From contig JADFXZ010000095.1 in assembly GCA_015233265.1 (NCBI GenBank), positions 1 to 8,194 on the forward strand: DNA of 8,194 nt, in the 5' to 3' direction. The notes under the pieces were generated by a model. That model saw only the letters and a program-made list of their open reading frames with translations. It did no database searches and had not been told where the DNA came from. Below, one piece after another: positions 5,729 to 8,194 of this stretch. The translations under genes were made by a program, and so were the position numbers. Numbering within the stretch: the first letter of the stretch is position 1; each line of letters opens with the position of its first letter. Source of the stretch: Nitrospirota bacterium. GTDB lineage: Bacteria > Nitrospirota > Thermodesulfovibrionia > Thermodesulfovibrionales > Magnetobacteriaceae.

Positions 5729-7015
5729 ATGAGAGATGTTGTGGTGGTAAGTGGAGTTAGAACCGCTGTGGGGGCATTTGGCGGTTCATTGAAAGACGTA
5801 TCGGCAATCGACCTTGGCGCACTCGTTATTAAGGAGACATTAAAGAAGGTGGGTCTCAGACCCATTGTCAGCGACGCTGCACATAGCTTTGCCCCGGATA
5901 AGCTCAAAGACAGGGGTACGACAGATTTAGAGAAAAAATATGCAGACTACGACAGTTCCCTTAAACCAGTCGCTGTAGACGACGTGATAATGGGCAATGT
6001 CGTACAGGCCGGACAGGGCCAAAACCCTGCCAGACAGGCGATGATCAGAGCCGGAGTCCCAAAAGAAACCCCCGCCTATACGATAAACAAGGTATGCTCT
6101 TCAGGGCTGAAGTCCATAGCCCTTGGCGCCGCCTCCATAGCAAGCGGGCAGGCTGATGTTATCATTGCCGGTGGAATGGAGAGCATGAGCAACATCCCAT
6201 TTGCCATGCTGCAGGCCAGATGGGGTTATCGCATGGCCTTAACCGGTATTGGCGAGGTACATGACCTCATGGTATATGACGGCTTGTATGAGATATTTTA
6301 TGGCTATCACATGGGGATAACGGCGGAAAACATCGTGGATTTATACGGCATTAGCAGGCAGGAACAGGATGAGCTGAGCCTTCTGAGCCACCAAAGGGCG
6401 CGGGCTGCCATGAAAGACGGCTCATTCAAAGATGAGATAGTCCCCGTGGTAATCAAAGGCCGCAAGGAAGACACCATAATAGACACCGACGAAAGACCTA
6501 TGGACACCACTTTGGAAAAACTGGCGAAGATGAAGCCGGCATTCAAAAAAGACGGCTCAGTTACCGCCGGAAACGCCTCAGGAATAAACGACGGCGCGGC
6601 TTCTGTGCTTCTGATGTCGGCGGACAAGGCAAAGGAATACGGCCTTGAGCCATTTGTAAAGATAAAGGGCTTTGCCACAGGCGGCGTTGACCCGGCCTAC
6701 ATGGGTCTTGGACCGGTTCCAGCGGTTAGAAAACTCCTCAAAGACAACAATATGACGGTAAAAGACATCGACTGCTGGGAACTCAACGAGGCGTTTGCCG
6801 CTCAGGCCATAGGCTGCCTCAGAGAGCTGGGTCTATCTAACGACAAGCCAAACGAACTGGGCAGCGGCATATCGCTTGGCCATCCAATCGGCTGCACCGG
6901 AGCCAGACAGCTTGTCACAGGAATGAGACAAATGAAACGCAAGGGCCACAAGACCGGCATAATCAGCATGTGCATCGGCGGCGGCATGGGCTTTGCAATG
7001 TTAGTAGAGAGATAA
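5729..7015 (+). CDS. Acetyl-CoA acetyltransferase (thiolase), with an N-terminal insertion
   Basis: A 428-residue cytoplasmic thiolase that joins two acetyl-CoA to acetoacetyl-CoA, or runs the reverse reaction in fatty-acid or polyhydroxyalkanoate-type metabolism. All active-site residues are present: nucleophile C123 in NKVCSSGLKS; N353 in NEAFAAQ; H385 in GHPIGCTGAR; and C415 in CIGGGMG. It starts MRDVVVVSGVRTAVGAFGG, the normal thiolase N-terminus, with a strong AGGAGGAG (5713-5720) eight bases before the ATG. Odd: the family is usually about 392 residues with the nucleophile near 89. Here about 34-37 residues are inserted at residues 45-80, a charged stretch containing DKLKDRGTTDLEKKY. 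The C-terminal two thirds are ordinary. Biosynthetic or degradative direction cannot be told. No acyl-CoA pathway partner is in the window and a terminator follows, so the gene is transcribed alone. Confidence 0.93.
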   Translation: MRDVVVVSGVRTAVGAFGGSLKDVSAIDLGALVIKETLKKVGLRPIVSDAAHSFAPDKLKDRGTTDLEKKYADYDSSLKPVAVDDVIMGNVVQAGQGQNPARQAMIRAGVPKETPAYTINKVCSSGLKSIALGAASIASGQADVIIAGGMESMSNIPFAMLQARWGYRMALTGIGEVHDLMVYDGLYEIFYGYHMGITAENIVDLYGISRQEQDELSLLSHQRARAAMKDGSFKDEIVPVVIKGRKEDTIIDTDERPMDTTLEKLAKMKPAFKKDGSVTAGNASGINDGAASVLLMSADKAKEYGLEPFVKIKGFATGGVDPAYMGLGPVPAVRKLLKDNNMTVKDIDCWELNEAFAAQAIGCLRELGLSNDKPNELGSGISLGHPIGCTGARQLVTGMRQMKRKGHKTGIISMCIGGGMGFAMLVER

Positions 7016-7033
7016 TCTGAGATAATTTAAAGC

Positions 7034-7071
7034 ACGGCGGAGACATGTTGGACTGTCTCCGCCGTTTTTTT
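7034..7071 (+). terminator. Strong rho-independent terminator after the thiolase
   Basis: A perfect 12-base-pair stem, ACGGCGGAGACA (7034-7045) with TGTCTCCGCCGT (7054-7065), has an 8-base loop and is followed by a T run to 7071. It lies 18 bases past the stop codon and separates the thiolase from the AT-rich downstream pair. Confidence 0.92.
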
Positions 7072-7156
7072 ATTAATCGACTTGGTAGTGTCTCAGTTTG
7101 AAAAAGAATAGCTGTGCAATGGTATATGTTGTAGATAGGGCTATGGGAATATTTAC

Positions 7157-7188
7157 TATTGACAATAATTAATCATGGCTGATATTCT
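7157..7188 (+). promoter_or_regulatory. Promoter and candidate autoregulatory palindrome of the toxin-antitoxin pair
   Basis: A perfect TTGACA (7159-7164) is followed by GATATT (7181-7186, 16-base spacer) or TATTCT (7183-7188, 18-base spacer). The -35 lies inside an exact palindrome, TATTG-A-CAATA (7157-7167), a fitting place for a repressor. Initiation near 7194 would leave about 65 bases before the chosen start at 7260. The upstream stretch 7072-7156 shows no gene. Confidence 0.5.
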
Positions 7189-7259
7189 AAGGAAGAGATT
7201 GTTCTGTATAGATGTGTTTTTCGTTCAATTATGGAATAGAAGAGGTAAAGGGGAAAGAG

Positions 7260-7862
7260 ATGGGAAATTATGACATGTTGAAAGAGTTGGTTTATTATAT
7301 ATGTTGGAAATGTCGCTCCAACCCTGCAAAGTTAGACGGAACTAGACTAAACAAGATATTGTGGTATATAGATACCTATTCTTATAGACTTTGGGGCAAG
7401 TCAATGAGTGGTGAACAGAGCTATCTGAAAAAACAATTTGGCCCTGTGCCGGTTAGGATTGATGACGTGCTTAGTGAATTGCGAAGTGAAAACAAACTTA
7501 AAATATTAAAAACAGATTTTTACGGTTATCCAAAGTATGAATTTGTTACATTTGGGAAAGCTAATGTTAACCTATTTAGTGATGACCAAATAAACATTAT
7601 AGATAATATTGTGGATAGTGTTTGTGACAATCATACGGCTGCATCTATCAGCAGTTTATCGCATGATTTCATTTGGGATATGGCAAAGGACTACGAGGAG
7701 ATTCCTATCTATACGGTTTTAGCAAATAGGCCGGATGAATTAACGGATTCAGATTTTAATTGGGCAGATAAAATCATTAATCATATGCCACTAAAGGAGA
7801 ATAATATTGAACAGTTGGAAAAGTCTAAAAGAAATAGTAGAGGAAGCAGATGTAGCAAATAA
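7260..7862 (+). CDS. Panacea-domain (DUF4065, SocA-like) protein, probable antitoxin
   Basis: A 200-residue cytoplasmic protein from ATG 7260. This start has AAGGGGA (7248-7254) five bases before it; the longer reading from 7212 adds 16 residues but lacks a Shine-Dalgarno. Panacea domain features seen: a first helix LKELVYYICWKC; then LNKILWYIDTYSYRLWGKSMSG; then LKKQFGPVPVRIDDVLSEL, the family's characteristic Y/F-GPVP stretch; then a variable helical half with HDFIWDMAKDYEEIPIYTVLA. A basic tail, EKSKRNSRGSRCSK, ends the protein. Known for the family: Panacea proteins such as SocA and the PanA antitoxins sit beside many unrelated small toxins and neutralise them. The partner gene overlaps the 3' end by 56 bases. 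The region is distinctly AT-rich (20 G/C in 7261-7320), suggesting acquisition. Antitoxin action is inferred from domain and context. Confidence 0.8.
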   Translation: MGNYDMLKELVYYICWKCRSNPAKLDGTRLNKILWYIDTYSYRLWGKSMSGEQSYLKKQFGPVPVRIDDVLSELRSENKLKILKTDFYGYPKYEFVTFGKANVNLFSDDQINIIDNIVDSVCDNHTAASISSLSHDFIWDMAKDYEEIPIYTVLANRPDELTDSDFNWADKIINHMPLKENNIEQLEKSKRNSRGSRCSK

Positions 7863-8094
7863 TATTGATAAGTACACAAAAGAACTCAACAGATTTGTAG
7901 AATCTTACGATGCATTGAAATGGTTACTCGCTCATAAGGGCCAGTCGATTGCTAATTTTAAAATAATCGAAGGTGTGAAGTACTATCTTTATGCTCAGGC
8001 TGCCGATGAAGTGGCGGGAACACCAAGAATCGTCGTTCTTTACACGTGTGACGATAACGCGATATACATAGAAGGCATTGACGCTCATTTATAA
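7807..8094 (+). CDS. Small overlapping partner of the Panacea protein, probable toxin (RelE/HigB-like fold possible)
   Basis: A 95-residue protein starting at TTG 7807, with AAGGAGA (7794-7800) at good spacing. No ATG lies in frame anywhere in the gene, so the TTG is well supported. It overlaps the antitoxin gene by 56 bases in another frame, indicating translational coupling. The N-terminal half is helical and charged (SLKEIVEEADVAN, YTKELNRFVESY). The C-terminal half reads as beta strands: FKIIEGVKYYLYAQ, RIVVLYTCDDNAIYIEGIDAH. That order resembles RelE/ParE/HigB ribonuclease toxins, in which the last strands hold a basic or His residue, but no clear catalytic set is visible, so the family is not assigned. 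PanA-type antitoxins are known to pair with diverse toxins. A small accessory protein is the alternative. Confidence 0.6.
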   Translation: MNSWKSLKEIVEEADVANNIDKYTKELNRFVESYDALKWLLAHKGQSIANFKIIEGVKYYLYAQAADEVAGTPRIVVLYTCDDNAIYIEGIDAHL

Positions 8095-8194
8095 GTTATA
8101 AAACAACAGTATGTCCTGCCGACCCTATGTCGTCATTCTGGACAACAGACTGTGTCACAATAGAAAAGCAGCCAGCCCCCCCTTTTTTCTTGAG
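8095..8194. other. Intergenic tail, nothing assigned
   Basis: One hundred bases after the toxin-type gene. A frame from ATG 8111 stays open to the window edge (MSCRPYVVILDN onward), but it has no Shine-Dalgarno and no recognisable domain. The run of C and T at 8175-8190 looks like low-complexity sequence. No terminator with a proper stem and T-tract is visible for the pair above. Confidence 0.5.

Noticed and set aside
7081..7110. Possible insertion-sequence end after the thiolase terminator
   Set aside because: A faint resemblance only; no inverted partner, target duplication or transposase is present.
7120..7173. 17-codon ORF upstream of the Panacea gene
   Set aside because: No Shine-Dalgarno, and it overlaps the likely promoter.
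7212..7259. Longer N-terminus for the Panacea protein (16 extra residues)
   Set aside because: No Shine-Dalgarno precedes the ATG at 7212, whereas 7260 has AAGGGGA at proper spacing and gives the usual family N-terminus.
8088..8102. Palindrome TTTATAA-G-TTATAAA over the toxin-type stop codon
   Set aside because: The single-base centre cannot form an RNA hairpin, and AT-rich palindromes of this size are easily chance; there is no T-tract terminator.
8111..8194. Frame open to the window edge
   Set aside because: No ribosome site, no recognisable domain, and a low-complexity C/T run in the coding stretch.
1..8194. CRISPR arrays, tRNA or rRNA genes
   Set aside because: No regular direct repeats with spacers, no tRNA cloverleaf and no conserved rRNA stretch were seen on either strand.

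Overview
The window is bacterial: gene-dense, moderate G+C, Shine-Dalgarno-led starts, and recognisable -35/-10 and sigma-54 type promoters. Gene content (an AlaC-type aminotransferase, a small spermidine-synthase-like protein, a secreted glycosidase paired with an O-antigen-ligase-like membrane protein, and a thiolase) would suit an anaerobic Nitrospirota or Desulfobacterota-type organism. That placement is an impression from protein style, not a proof.

Layout. Positions 1-879 (minus strand) hold most of an AlaC/DapL-like aminotransferase whose 3' end lies outside the window. It is divergent from a spermidine-synthase-fold protein (1054-1845, plus strand) that has a good sigma-70 type promoter. 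The stretch 1846-2428 is not empty. It holds two short dyads and a hairpin, then a near-consensus sigma-54 promoter (1978-1993), a strong Shine-Dalgarno and a 53-residue His/Ser-rich small gene (2054-2215), then a rho-independent terminator (2263-2298): a complete one-gene transcription unit. Next comes a second promoter region, readable as sigma-70 or sigma-54, and a GC-rich leader with competing GCGGC/GCCGC pairings. It drives a likely two-gene exopolysaccharide unit: a secreted clan GH-A glycosidase of GH39/PslG type (2429-4018) and a Wzy/WaaL-type membrane protein (4061-5524).

Positions 5525-5728 are a regulatory region leading to a 428-residue thiolase (5729-7015) with an unusual N-terminal insertion; a strong terminator follows (7034-7071). 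The last kilobase is AT-rich and looks acquired. It encodes a Panacea-domain (DUF4065, SocA-like) antitoxin-type protein (7260-7862), overlapped by 56 bases by a 95-residue TTG-initiated partner (7807-8094), probably its toxin. The final 100 bases carry no supportable gene.

The points most worth following are the PanA-type toxin-antitoxin pair with its uncharacterised small partner, the sigma-54-driven small His/Ser-rich gene, and the chance that the same sigma-54 circuit also feeds the neighbouring polysaccharide genes. No plainly new multi-gene system is visible beyond these.
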